DNA of 64,000 bases from Roseiarcus sp963805295 (GTDB taxonomy: Bacteria; Pseudomonadota; Alphaproteobacteria; Rhizobiales; Beijerinckiaceae), in contig CAWDTW010000081.1 in assembly GCA_963805295.1 (NCBI GenBank), positions 147,233-211,232 of the forward strand, read 5' to 3'. Shown here piece by piece: positions 1 to 9,255 of this stretch. The position numbers and the translations under genes are program-made. The notes below the pieces were generated by a model. The model did not search any database and was not told the DNA's origin. It saw only the letters and a program-made list of their open reading frames with translations. Positions within the stretch are counted from its first letter, which is position 1. Each line of letters opens with the position of its first letter.

Positions 1-506
1 TGCGGGTTGTCGTCGCGCTCGGGGGCCAGGCCCTGACTGGCGGTGATCGTGGTGATGCGCGAGGAGCCGAGATCGGGCCAGACGACGCCCGAGCCGACGA
101 ACCGGAAGTGCGGCGCGACGATGAGGCGCGTCAGCTGTTCGTCGGAATCGTTGGTCAGCGCGAAAACGATCCATGACGGCTGCGCGCCGGCCTCGAGCGC
201 GCTCACCTCGATTCGCCGCACGATGCCGTCGGCGCCGGGCGCGGTCGAAACCTGGATTCGGTCGCCCTGGGCGCTGTAACGTTCCACGGCGCGGGTGAGA
301 TCGATCGCGTCGGAGTCGGGCGAAACCCTGACCGACTGGATGGCGAGGGCGGGCGGGCAGCCGGCGAAAACGAGGGCGAGCAGCACGGCGAGGCGGGCGA
401 GGAGGGGCAAGACTAGGCTCGCGCGCGCGGCGCCCTCGGCCGATCGGACGGCGGGACGGGCACAGGAAGGGGTCGGCTCGGCGGCGCGCAGATCGGTCTG
501 AGACAA
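1..506 (-). CDS. EAL-domain phosphodiesterase-type signalling protein, N-terminal part only
   Basis: This gene runs off the left edge of the window; only its first ~168 codons are visible. The proposed start is a TTG at 506-504, one base after the stop of the acetyltransferase gene; a second in-frame TTG lies at 409. The translation has a hydrophobic segment (LARLAVLLALVFAGC, then an ALA signal-peptidase-like site) followed by a domain with IDLTRAVERYSAQGDRIQVS, TAPGADGIVRRIEVSA and VGSGVVWPDLGSSRI. I recognise this extracytoplasmic domain from rhizobial membrane proteins that continue into transmembrane helices and an EAL (cyclic-di-GMP phosphodiesterase) domain. The catalytic part lies outside the window, so the EAL assignment rests on memory of the family. 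It probably belongs to the thrC - M16 - GNAT transcription unit. Confidence 0.6.
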   Translation of the reverse strand, partial: MSQTDLRAAEPTPSCARPAVRSAEGAARASLVLPLLARLAVLLALVFAGCPPALAIQSVRVSPDSDAIDLTRAVERYSAQGDRIQVSTAPGADGIVRRIEVSALEAGAQPSWIVFALTNDSDEQLTRLIVAPHFRFVGSGVVWPDLGSSRITTITASQGLAPERDDNP

Positions 507-507
507 A

Positions 508-1110
508 TCACGCCGCCGTCCGTCGCGCGGTCGCGTCGCCTTCGAGCAGCGCGAAAAGAACGTGATCGCGCCAGGCGCCGTCGATCTTGAGATAGCCTCG
601 CGCATATCCCTCGCGCCGGAAGCCGTTGCGCTCCAGAAGGGCGATCGAGGGCGCGTTGTCGGGGATGCAGGCGGCCTCGACGCGATGCAGCCTCAGTCTT
701 GCGAACGCAAAATCGACGGCGGCGGCGACGGCGCGGGTCATGCGCCCCTTGCCGGCGTGGGAAGCGCCCATCCAGTAGCCGAGCGTCGCCGTTTGGGAGA
801 CGGCGCGCCGCACGCCGCCGAGCGTGATGCCGCCGAGCAGTTGATCCGAGGTCTGATCGAAGATGAGGAACGCATAAGCCTCGTCGCGCGCCATATCCTC
901 GTCCTGCCGGCGCAGGCGGCGGCGGAAGGCCGCCTGCGTCAGGTCGTCGTCCGGCCAGGTCGGCTCCCAGGGCTCGAGAAAGGCTCGGCTCGCCGCCCTG
1001 AGCCGTGACCAGGACGCATAATCCGCAGGCGTCGCCGGACGCAGATAGAGTCCGTCGCCGCGCACGAACGGCTCGGGATTGACGGATCGGGTGAGCCCGA
1101 AGAGCGCCAT
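508..1110 (-). CDS. GNAT family N-acetyltransferase (RimJ/RimL type)
   Basis: Predicted 200-residue acetyltransferase of the RimJ/RimL branch, which uses acetyl-CoA to acetylate protein N-termini or small amines. The features are the family's usual start (GLYLRPATPADYASWSRLR), the strand-turn YWMGASHAGKGRMTRAV corresponding to the acetyl-CoA pyrophosphate loop (GKGxxT), and the C-terminal block IPDNAPSIALLERNGFRREG. The ATG at 1110 is chosen because an AGAGGAG ribosome-binding site lies 6 bases upstream. The same frame stays open upstream into the tail of the M16 peptidase, so once the peptidase frameshift is repaired the two would read as one polypeptide. The substrate is unknown. Confidence 0.85.
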   Translation of the reverse strand: MALFGLTRSVNPEPFVRGDGLYLRPATPADYASWSRLRAASRAFLEPWEPTWPDDDLTQAAFRRRLRRQDEDMARDEAYAFLIFDQTSDQLLGGITLGGVRRAVSQTATLGYWMGASHAGKGRMTRAVAAAVDFAFARLRLHRVEAACIPDNAPSIALLERNGFRREGYARGYLKIDGAWRDHVLFALLEGDATARRTAA

Positions 1111-2374
1111 CAGAACTCCTCTCAACGCTTCGGCGACCTTGGCCTGGCCGGGGAGCCTGGCGACAGCGCCGACCGTCGCGATCGTGGGCGGCGATCTAAG
1201 CATGGCCGCGCCGGTTTTGCGAACGTCTTCGACCGATATCGCGTCGACCCGCGCGATCATCTCCTCGACGGCGAGCGGTCGCCCATAGATCTGCATCTGG
1301 CGCGCGAGCTGCTGGGCGCGCGCGCCGGGCGAACTCGAGGGCCGCGAGAAGCCCGACCTTCATTTGCGCCTTGGCGCGGCGGATTTCGGCCTCGCCGAGC
1401 CCGTGCGCGGCCTCGGCCAGACAATCGATCGAGGCTCTGACCACCTCCGCCGCGTCGCGGTCGGCCGAGCCGGCGTAAAAGCCGAACAGCCCGGTGTCGG
1501 AATAGTCCAAATGAAAAGAGTAGATCGAATAGGCGAGGCCGCGCTTTTCGCGCACCTCCTGAAACAGGCGGGAAGACATGCCTCCGCCGGCGGCCGCGGC
1601 GAAAACCTGCGCGGCGTCGTGGTCCGGGGCGCCGACCGGCCGGCCTTCAAACCCGATGGCCACATGCGTCTGCTCGAGCCGCTTGCGCAGCTTCGTCTCT
1701 CCGCCTCGATAGTCGGCCGGCGTCTGGGGGGGAGCGGAAAGCCGCGGCAGTCCCTCGAGGCGCGACGCGGCAAGTGAAACGACCTCCTCGTGCTCGACCG
1801 CGCCGGCCGCGGCGACCACCATCGCGGCGGCGCTGTAGTGGGTGCGGAGATACTGGTCGATCGCGTCGCGGTCGAGGGCGCCGACCCCCTCGCGCGTTCC
1901 TAGAATCGGCCGTCCGATCGGCTGGTCCGGCCAGGCGCTCGCGGTGAGAAGATCGAACACGAGATCATCGGGCGTATCCTCGACCGCGCCGATCTCCTGC
2001 ACGATGACGTTCTTCTCCCGCTCGAGTTCGGCCGGGTCGAACTGGCTGTCGGTGAGAATGTCGCCGATGACGTCGAGCGCCAATCCGACGTCGCTTCCCA
2101 TGAGCCGCGCGAAATAGCCGGTGCGCTCGACGCCGGTTTCGGCGTTGAGGTCGCCGCCCACGTCCTCGATCGCTTCCGCGATGTCGCGGGCGCTTCGCCT
2201 GCGCGTGCCCTTGAACGCCATATGTTCGAGCAAGTGAGAAAGCCCGTGTTCGCCGACGCTTTCGTGCCGCGAGCCGGCGGCGACGAAGACGCCGACCGCC
2301 GCCGTCTTCACATGCGGCGTCGGGTCCGTGACGACGGCGAGACCGGAGGAGAGGGTCGTGACCCGAACGCTCAC
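1111..2374 (-). pseudogene. M16 family zinc peptidase (PqqL/MPP-beta type), frameshifted
   Basis: M16 metallopeptidase with the inverted zinc motif HLLEH (in GLSHLLEHMAFKGT) and the downstream glutamate region VIVQEIGAVEDTPDD. The second, inactive-half-like domain includes REKRGLAYSIYSFHLDYSDTG in two parts. The GTG start at 2374 overlaps the thrC stop (GTGA). The frame breaks at 1332-1333, where one extra A (plus strand, gcgAACTCgag) disrupts the motif LES-PGARAQQLARQ; removing it restores the family consensus at exactly the right length and joins the tail ending near 1111. No stop then separates it from the acetyltransferase. Either a real frameshift or a sequencing error; the second is favoured because the same error context recurs in cfa and pnp. 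Known relatives process small proteins in the cytoplasm or periplasm. Confidence 0.8.
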
Positions 2375-3774
2375 GCCAGCGCCCGCGCGGTCTGACGGAG
2401 GTAATCGGCGACGGCGTTCGCCTCGTTCGGCAGCTCGACGATCGTCTCGCCGCGATCCATGAGATCGGCGATGTGCGGCGGCAACGGCGGGCGCACGCCG
2501 GTCGCGCGCTCGACGGCGTCGGGGAATTTCGCCGGATGGGCGGTTCCGAGAGCGACGACCGGGGTCGCCGGGGCGGCGGCGAGCGCGCTTCGGGCCGCGG
2601 CGACGCCGACGGCGCTGTGCGGATCGATGACGAGCCCGCTTTCGCGGTGGACGCGCCCCATTTCCGCCGTGCACGCCGCCTCTTCGACGCGCTCGGCGTC
2701 GAAGTCGGCTCGAATGCGCTGCAAGATTGCTGCGGGAATCGCAAACCGCCCCTCGCTGGCGAAATCGGCCATCAGCGAGCAGATGGTTTCGGCGCGCTGG
2801 CCGGAGGCCTCGAAAAGCAGACGCTCGAAGTTCGACGAGACCTGAATGTCCATCGAAGGCGACTGGGTCGCCTTGACGCCCCGGGGTTCGTAGCGGCCGT
2901 TCGCCAGCGCGCGGGCGAGGATGTCGTTCTCGTTGGTCGCGACGATCAGCCGCCCGATCGGCAGGCCCATGCGCTTGGCGTAATAGCCGGCCAGGATATC
3001 GCCGAAATTCCCGGTCGGAACGGAGAACGAGACAGGCCGGTCAGGGGCGCCCAGAGCCACGGCGGCGACGAAGTAATAGACGATCTGTGCGAGGATGCGG
3101 GCCCAGTTGATCGAATTCACGCCCGACAGGCTCATCTCGTCGCGGAAAGCCAGATCGCCGAACAAGTCCTTGACGATGCGCTGGCAGTCGTCGAACGCGC
3201 CCTCGATCGCCAGCGCGTGGACATTGGGCTTGCCGACCGTCGTCATCTGGCGCCGCTGCACGTCGGACACGCGCCCCTGCGGATAGAGGATGTAGACGTC
3301 GGTGTGCATCTGCCCGCCGAACGCCTCGATCGCCGCCGCGCCCGTGTCGCCCGAGGTCGCCCCCAGAATGGTCGCGCGCGCGCCGCGCTTGGCGAGCAAG
3401 CGATTCATGGCGCGGCCGAGCCATTGCATGGCGAAATCCTTGAACGCCAGGGTCGGCCCGTGGAAGAGCTCCAGCGCGAAAAGATTGGGCTCGATCTGCA
3501 CGAGCGGCGCCGTCGCGGCGTGCCGGAAGCCGGAATAAGCGTCCGCGGTCATGGCCTCGAGTTCGGCCGCGCCGAAATCACCGGCGATGAACGGCGTCAT
3601 CACCCGGAGAGCCGCGTCGGCGTACGCGAGGCCGCTGAGCGCCCGGATGGCTTCCGGCCGCTGCTCGGGTAGCGACAGGGGCGCATAGAGGCCGCCGTCG
3701 CGCGCGAGGCCTGCCAGGAGCGCGTCCGCGAAGCCGAGCGCCGGCGCCGCCCCGCGTGTCGAAATGTATTGCAC
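2371..3774 (-). CDS. thrC: threonine synthase
   Basis: Threonine synthase converts O-phospho-L-homoserine to threonine with pyridoxal phosphate, the last step of threonine biosynthesis. The 467-residue product has the usual length of the alphaproteobacterial form. The PLP-lysine motif is FHGPTLAFKDFAMQ (about residues 103-116), followed by the phosphate-binding glycine-rich stretch ATSGDTGAAA and VPTGNFGDILAGYYAKRMG. The start is a GTG at 3774 giving MQYISTRG, the standard N-terminus. Its stop overlaps the start of the M16 peptidase by four bases, the common thrC-M16 arrangement of Rhizobiales, which suggests one transcription unit running leftwards into the EAL gene. Confidence 0.97.
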   Translation of the reverse strand: MQYISTRGAAPALGFADALLAGLARDGGLYAPLSLPEQRPEAIRALSGLAYADAALRVMTPFIAGDFGAAELEAMTADAYSGFRHAATAPLVQIEPNLFALELFHGPTLAFKDFAMQWLGRAMNRLLAKRGARATILGATSGDTGAAAIEAFGGQMHTDVYILYPQGRVSDVQRRQMTTVGKPNVHALAIEGAFDDCQRIVKDLFGDLAFRDEMSLSGVNSINWARILAQIVYYFVAAVALGAPDRPVSFSVPTGNFGDILAGYYAKRMGLPIGRLIVATNENDILARALANGRYEPRGVKATQSPSMDIQVSSNFERLLFEASGQRAETICSLMADFASEGRFAIPAAILQRIRADFDAERVEEAACTAEMGRVHRESGLVIDPHSAVGVAAARSALAAAPATPVVALGTAHPAKFPDAVERATGVRPPLPPHIADLMDRGETIVELPNEANAVADYLRQTARALA

Positions 3775-4010
3775 GAACAGGAAATCCTTGGCCGATTTGC
3801 TCGTCGTCTATCGCGAAAAGCGCGAAAGGAAAATGCCGGCGGACATGGTCTCACGATTGGGGCCAAACCAAGACGCCGCGGTGCGACCGCACGGCGCCCG
3901 GCGTGAACGGATGTTGCCCTTGAAATATGCGTCGAACTTTTCTTAACTGAGGTCGCAGGGAGCGTTCCGCCAGGCCGTATCGGCAGATCAGGCAATCGGA
4001 GTGTTGGCCT

Positions 4011-5265
4011 ATGGCGATTTCGTTTGCGACGATGTTAGGGAAGCTCGTGCGCAAGGGCGATCTCGAGGTCGAGACGGTGGACGGCGCGAACTCATAGGCT
4101 CGGCGACGGCGTTGGTCCGCGGTTCGGCGTCCGGCTCGCCGATCGCGCGGCGGAGCGGGAGTTGCTGCTCGACCCGGCGTTGGCGCTCGGCGAGCTCTAT
4201 ATGGATGGCCGCCTGGTCGTCACCCGAGGCTCCCTTTACGACGTTCTGGAGCTTGGAGCCAGCAACCTCGCGGATGTCCAAGAGCTGCCGTGGGTCAAGG
4301 CGCTGGAAAAGGCCCGCGTCGCGTTCCGAAGCCTGCATCAGCGCAACGACCGCAATCGCGCGAAGGGCAACATCGCTCATCACTACGACCACGACGCACG
4401 CCTGTACGACCTGTTCCTCGATTCGGACCGTCAATATTCCTGCGCCTATTTCGAGCGTCCGGGCCAGTCCCTCGACGACGCGCAGAAAGCGAAGACGCGA
4501 CATATCGCCGCAAAGCTCCTCTTGAACGACGGCGCGTCCGTGCTCGACATCGGCTGCGGATTCGGCGGCATGGCGCTCTATCTCGCGGGCGTCGCAGGAG
4601 CGCAGGTGACCGGCGTCACGCTGTCCGAGAAGCAATTCGCGGTCGCCTCGGAGCGGTCCCGGCAATGCGAATTCGCGGATCGGCTCGATTTCCGCCTTCA
4701 GGACTATCGCGACGTTCGCGGGACCTTCGATCGCATCGTCTCGGTCGGCATGTTCGAGCACGTGGGCGCACGCGGTTACGACGAATATTTTCAGACCGTG
4801 CGCCGCCAGCTCGAGGGCGACGGCGTGATGCTGCTCCATTCGATCGGACGCAACTCCGCGCCGAGCGCGACCAATCCATGGATCCGCAGATACATCTTTC
4901 CGGGCGGCTACATTCCGAGCCTCTCCGAGGTGCTTCCGGCGATCGAACGGGCGGGCCTCTTTGTCACGGACGTCGAGATCCTTCGCCTGCACTACGCCGA
5001 CACGTTGCGCGCCTGGCGCGAGCGCTTCATGGCGAACCGGGGCGAGGCGGCGCGGATCTACGGCGAGCGGTTTTGCCGCATGTGGGAATTCTATCTGGCC
5101 GGGTCGGAGACGTCGTTCCGCGTCGACGGGCACATGGTCTTCCAGATCCAGCTCGCCAAGCGGCAGGACGCCGTTCCCCTCACCCGCGACTATATCCTCG
5201 AACGCGAGGCGGAGTTGCGCCGCCGCGAGACGGCGCCGCCCGCGCTGCGTCAGGCGGCGGAGTGA
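4011..5265 (+). pseudogene. cfa: cyclopropane-fatty-acyl-phospholipid synthase, one-base frameshift near the N-terminus
   Basis: Methylates unsaturated acyl chains of membrane phospholipids with S-adenosylmethionine to form cyclopropane rings. The main frame (from about 4092) contains the SAM-binding motif VLDIGCGFGGMALYLA, then VSVGMFEHVGARGYDEYF, the catalytic-region block LLHSIGRNSAPS and FPGGYIPSLSEV. Upstream, the ATG at 4011 gives MAISFATMLGKLVRKGDLEV, the expected family start, but its frame ends at a TAG near 4095. Deleting one A in gcgAACTCat (about 4090) joins the two halves as TVDGATHRLGDG, matching the family. A second, ~210-bp fragment of a cfa paralogue is present at 23172-23384 on the other strand. 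Either an inactivated gene or, more likely, a sequencing error. Confidence 0.88.
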
Positions 5266-5304
5266 AACGGCCTCAGCGGCGCTGGCGGTCGGCGTCGAAA
5301 CCCG

Positions 5305-5589
5305 TCAGGCCGCGCGAGCGAAGCGAACCGCGAGGCCCGTGACCGTGACCCGCTGCAGGGCGACGCCGTCGATGTCGACGCCCTTGACGTCGTCCACCTC
5401 GAGCCGTACGTCGACGATGGCGTCCGCGCCGTATTCGGCGGCTTCCCGCTTCAAGGCCTCGATCGCCGCCTCGCGTTCGCTTTCCGAGCCCGGCGCATCG
5501 GCCGCGCGCCAGCGGGTCGTCGCCTTGACGCGTCCGATCACGCTCGTCGCACGCCCGTCGTCGAGACCGCTTGCGAAGCTGACATGCAT
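5305..5589 (-). CDS. YbjQ/UPF0145-type heavy-metal-binding domain protein
   Basis: A 94-residue product of the YbjQ-like family (UPF0145/DUF74). The recognisable parts are VIGRVKATTRWRA at the N-terminus and the conserved centre REAAIEALKREAAEYGADAI followed by VDVRLEV. Family members form pentameric rings; their function is not established, although they are often labelled heavy-metal-binding. The ATG at 5589 is the only reasonable start. It lies downstream of pnp on the same strand, separated by a strong hairpin at 5712-5734, so it may be transcribed on its own. Confidence 0.7.
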   Translation of the reverse strand: MHVSFASGLDDGRATSVIGRVKATTRWRAADAPGSESEREAAIEALKREAAEYGADAIVDVRLEVDDVKGVDIDGVALQRVTVTGLAVRFARAA

Positions 5590-5711
5590 TGGGTTCGATC
5601 CCTTGCGCTTTCAGACGGCGGACGAATACGCCGAGCGCGTTTCCAGCCGGTTAAGAAACCGTATCAAAGTTGGTTAAATTCGCCTGAACGGGGTCGGCGC
5701 GAGAGCAGAAA

Positions 5712-5734
5712 GAGCGGCGCCGTCAGCGCCGCTC
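5712..5734 (-). terminator. hairpin downstream of pnp, probable transcription terminator
   Basis: A perfect 9-bp stem (GAGCGGCGC / GCGCCGCTC) with a 5-base loop sits 28 bases past the pnp stop codon. On the minus strand it is followed by CTTTCTGC, only a weak T-rich tail. Position and stability fit a terminator or an RNA 3'-end stabiliser for the rpsO-pnp transcript. Confidence 0.6.
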
Positions 5735-5761
5735 CCGTTTCGGTGAAAGCGGCTCCCGGCC

Positions 5762-7907
5762 TTATTCGCTGGCCGCCGCGGGTTCCGCGGCCTGAACCTT
5801 GTCGAGGTCCGAGCCGGTCTGCTGATCGACGACGCGCATCGAGAGCTTCACCTTGCCGCGATCGTCGTAGCCCAGAACCTTGACCTTGACCTTGTCGCCT
5901 TCCTTGACGACGTCCGTCGTCTTGGCGACGCGCGTCTTGGCGAGCTGCGAGATATGGACGAGGCCGTCCTTCGAGCCGAAGAAATTGACGAAGGCGCCGA
6001 ACTCGACCGTCTTGACCACCGTGCCGTCGTAGATCTGGCCGACCTCCGGCTCCGAGGCGATCGACTTGATCCAGTTGACGGCGGCCTTGATCTTGGCGCC
6101 GTCGCTGGAGGCGATCTTCACCGTGCCGTCGTCCTCGATGTTGATCTTGGCGCCGGTCTTTTCCACGATTTCGCGGATGACCTTGCCGCCCGCGCCGATC
6201 ACTTCGCGGATCTTGTCGGTCGGGATCTTCATCGTCTCGATGCGCGGGGCGAACTCGCCGAGCTCCGAACGGGCGCCGGTGATGGCCTTGCTCATCTCGT
6301 TGAGGATGTGCATGCGGCCGTCGCGCGCCTGAGCCAGCGCCACCCTCATGATTTCCTCGGTGATCCCGGCGATCTTGATGTCCATCTGCAGCGAAGTGAC
6401 GCCTTCGCTGGTGCCGGCGACCTTGAAGTCCATGTCGCCGAGATGGTCCTCGTCGCCGAGAATGTCGGAGAGAACCGCAAATCGCGACCCCTCGAGGATG
6501 AGCCCCATGGCGATGCCGGCGGTCGGGCGCTTCAGCGGCACGCCGGCGTCCATCAGCGCAAGCGAAGAGCCGCAGACGGTGGCCATCGAGGACGAACCGT
6601 TCGAACTCGGTGATCTCGGAGACGACCCGGATCGTGTAGGGGAATTCCGCCGCGGTCGGCAGCATCGGACGGATCGCGCGCCAAGCGAGCTTGCCATGGC
6701 CGATTTCGCGCCGGCCCGGCGTACCCATGCGGCCCGTCTCGCCGACCGAGTAGGGCGGGAAGTTGTAATGGAGCAGGAAACGCTCCTTGTAGGTGCCGTC
6801 GAGCGAGTCGATGTACTGCTCGTCCTCGCCGGTGCCGAGCGTCGCGACGACGAGCGCCTGGGTTTCGCCGCGGGTGAACAATGACGAGCCGTGGGTGCGC
6901 GGCAGGACGCCGACCTCAGCCAGGATCGGGCGGACGGTCATGAGGTCGCGCCCGTCGATGCGGCGCTTATGGTCGAGAATGTTCCAGCGCACCACCTTCG
7001 CCTGGGCGTTGTGGAACGCTTCGGCGACTTCGGAGGCCGGGAATTTGGCCTCGGCGCCTTCCGGCGCCAGCGCGCCCATGACCTTCGCCCTGACGGCGTC
7101 GACGGCGGCGTAGCGTTCCTGCTTTTGGATGATCGAATAGGCGGCGCGCAGATCCGCCTCGCCGATCTCGAGGACGGCCTTCTCCACCGCCGCGCGATCG
7201 CTCGCGGCCAGTTCGCGCGGCTCCTTGGCGGCCTTTTCGGCGAGGCGGATGATCGCCTGGATGACGGGCTGGAAACCGGCGTGGCCGGCCATGACCGCCT
7301 TCAGCATCGTCTCTTCGGACAGCTCCTGGGCCTCCAATTCGACCATCAGGACCGCGTCCGCCGTGCCGGCGACGACGAGGTCGAGCGAGGAGTCCTTCAT
7401 CTCCTCGACCGTCGGGTTGACCCTGACCTCGCCCTTGATGACGCCGACGCGCGCGGCGCCGATCGGACCCATGAACGGCACGCCGGAAAGGGTGAGCGCC
7501 GCCGAAGAGGCGATCATCGCCAGAATATCCGAATCGGATTCGAGGTCGTAGGAGAACACCGTCGCGATGAGCTGGGTCTCGCAGCGGAAGTCGTCGGGAA
7601 ACAGGGGGCGGATCGGCCGGTCGATGAGGCGCGAAATCAGGGTCTCGCGGTCCGACGGGCGCCCTTCACGCTTCAGATAGCCGCCCGGAATGCGGCCTGC
7701 GGCGAACGCCTTTTCCTGGTAGTGAACGGTGAGGGGGAAAAAGTCCTGTCCTGACTTGGCCTCCTTCAGCGCGACGACGGTCGCGAGCACGGTGGTTTCG
7801 CCCCATGTGGCGAGCACGGCGCCGTCGGCCTGACGGGCGACGCGGCCGGTTTCCAGCACGAGCCTGCGCCCGCACCAGTCGATTTCTTCGCGTTGAATGT
7901 CAAACAT
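5762..7907 (-). pseudogene. pnp: polyribonucleotide nucleotidyltransferase (PNPase), apparent frameshift
   Basis: PNPase degrades RNA 3'-to-5' phosphorolytically and is a core degradosome enzyme. The order is: first RNase PH domain (from MFDIQREEIDWCGRRLVLETG, FFPLTVHYQEKAFAAGRIPG), alpha-helical linker, second RNase PH domain (RRIDGRDLMTVRPI; FPYTIRVVSEITES), KH domain (VIGAGGKVIREIVEKTGAKI) and S1 domain (YDGTVVKTVEFGAFVNFFG). The frame changes at about 6608, roughly codon 433, inside the second RNase PH domain. One surplus base (T in the coding strand, ACCGAGTTCGAAC) separates VVSEITE from SNGSSSMATVCG; without it the gene is intact at ~715 residues. The classical rpsO-pnp order supports co-transcription. 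Inactivation of PNPase alone would be surprising, so an assembly error is likely. Confidence 0.93.
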
Positions 7908-8136
7908 CTTTCTTCATCCTGCAAGTTCGAGGATGCGAAAGCCTGCGGCCCATGCCGCCCGCGGTTCGGGCCCGTCATCGGCAAGACGGCGAGGGGTTGG
8001 GCTTTTCAAAGCGCCAGCCCCTGGCGATCCTGCCATGACGCGAGGCTCTCGCATGGGTTCTTGGGCGCCGGCCAAAGCCGCCGCCCGGTCGTGAGCGCGG
8101 AGCGCTTAAGGCAAGCGCCGCCGCGCGGCTTCCGCC

Positions 8137-8406
8137 TCAGCGACGGAGGCCGAGACGCTCGATGAGCGCCTTGTAGCGCGCTTCGTTCTGCTTCTTGACG
8201 TAATCGAGGAGGGTGCGGCGCTGAGAAACCATCTTCAAAAGGCCGCGACGGGAGTGATTGTCCTTCACATGGGTCTTGAAGTGGTTGGTCAGGTTGGCGA
8301 TCCGCTCGGTGAGGATCGCGACCTGGACCTCGGGCGACCCGGTGTCGCCGACCTTCAAGCCATACTGGTTGATGAGCGCGGTCTTGCGCTCGGCGGTAAT
8401 CGACAT
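8137..8406 (-). CDS. rpsO: 30S ribosomal protein S15
   Basis: An 89-residue S15, the normal length. S15 binds 16S rRNA early in assembly of the small-subunit platform. The signature block HVKDNHSRRGLLKMVSQRR is complete, as are the N-terminus MSITAERKTALINQYG and the C-terminus ALIERLGLRR. The ATG at 8406 is the expected start. It lies 229 bases upstream of pnp on the same strand, the standard rpsO-pnp pair; no gene is seen in the gap. Confidence 0.98.
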   Translation of the reverse strand: MSITAERKTALINQYGLKVGDTGSPEVQVAILTERIANLTNHFKTHVKDNHSRRGLLKMVSQRRTLLDYVKKQNEARYKALIERLGLRR

Positions 8407-8667
8407 CGGACTGTTCCTTAATCCCGCGCCGGCGGATGCCGGCTGTTCGAAAAACGGCCGAGCCGGGATGTCGTCCAGGTTGGTCGCAACGTGAGAATCC
8501 GCACGCGCATTCGGCGTCGCGGATCGCGCGCTTATACAGGTTTCGCGCCGCAGCGCCACAGTTTTCTCGCGCGCGTTCCTCGCGCGCGCGGCTTTGGCCG
8601 GCCGCCCGGCGGCTTGCCCGGCGTGGCTTATGGAGCTACCAAGCCGTCCTTTCCCGCCCGACGACCC

Positions 8668-9183
8668 ATGCCGAGATCGCCCGAAGACCTCATCGCCACC
8701 CTTGCCGACCTGTCGATCGAAACCTCGACGGTCGAGCATCCGCCCCTTCACACGGTCGAGGATTCGCAGGCCCTGCGCGGCGACATTCCGGGCGGCCACA
8801 CCAAGAACCTGTTCGTCAAGGACAAGAAAGGCCGGCTCTTCCTGCTGGTGCTCGGGGAAGAGACCGTCGTCGACCTCAAGCGCGTGCACGAGACGATCGG
8901 CGCGCAGGGGCGGGTCTCTTTCGGCTCCGCCGAATTGCTCGAGGAGGTCTGGGGCGTTCTGCCAGGGGCGGTGACGCCGTTCGGGGCGATCAACGACACG
9001 GCGGGCCGCGTCAGCGTCGTCCTGGACGAGGCGATGATGCGGCATGAGCGGCTCAACTTTCATCCCCTCGTCAACACCCGCACCACCGGCCTCGCCAGCG
9101 CCGATCTGGTCAAATTCCTGCGGGCGACCGGGCACGAGCCGATGGTCGTGGCTCTGGGGCGGGAGGAAGCGCAGGTTGAATAA
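8668..9183 (+). CDS. prolyl-tRNA deacylase-like trans-editing protein (YbaK/ProX family)
   Basis: A 171-residue protein of the YbaK/ProX superfamily, which hydrolyses wrongly aminoacylated tRNAs; the closest described alphaproteobacterial relative is the ProXp-ala protein that clears Ala-tRNA(Pro). Visible family blocks are GGHTKNLFVKDKKGRLFLLV (GxxxKNLFL.dkk motif with the conserved lysine), VSFGSAELLEEVWGVLPGAV and LNFHPLVNTRTTGL. The frame is open further upstream, but homology begins at MPRSPEDLIATLADL, so the ATG at 8668 is chosen. It diverges from rpsO across a 261-bp intergenic region that must hold both promoters. Confidence 0.85.
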   Translation: MPRSPEDLIATLADLSIETSTVEHPPLHTVEDSQALRGDIPGGHTKNLFVKDKKGRLFLLVLGEETVVDLKRVHETIGAQGRVSFGSAELLEEVWGVLPGAVTPFGAINDTAGRVSVVLDEAMMRHERLNFHPLVNTRTTGLASADLVKFLRATGHEPMVVALGREEAQVE

Positions 9184-9255
9184 GTTGCGCATAACCTCCA
9201 TCTAGGGCCGCGAAACAAGGATTTCGCGGGGTGTCCGCCTCGCAATGGGCTGGAG

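Noticed and set aside
2473..3672. A 399-codon open frame on the plus strand across thrC
   Set aside because: It is an Arg/Gly/Asp-rich antisense shadow of thrC with no family motifs; high-GC codon bias opens such frames opposite most genes here.
6891..7754. A 287-codon plus-strand frame opposite pnp
   Set aside because: Antisense shadow of the first RNase PH domain of PNPase; no start signal and no recognisable product.
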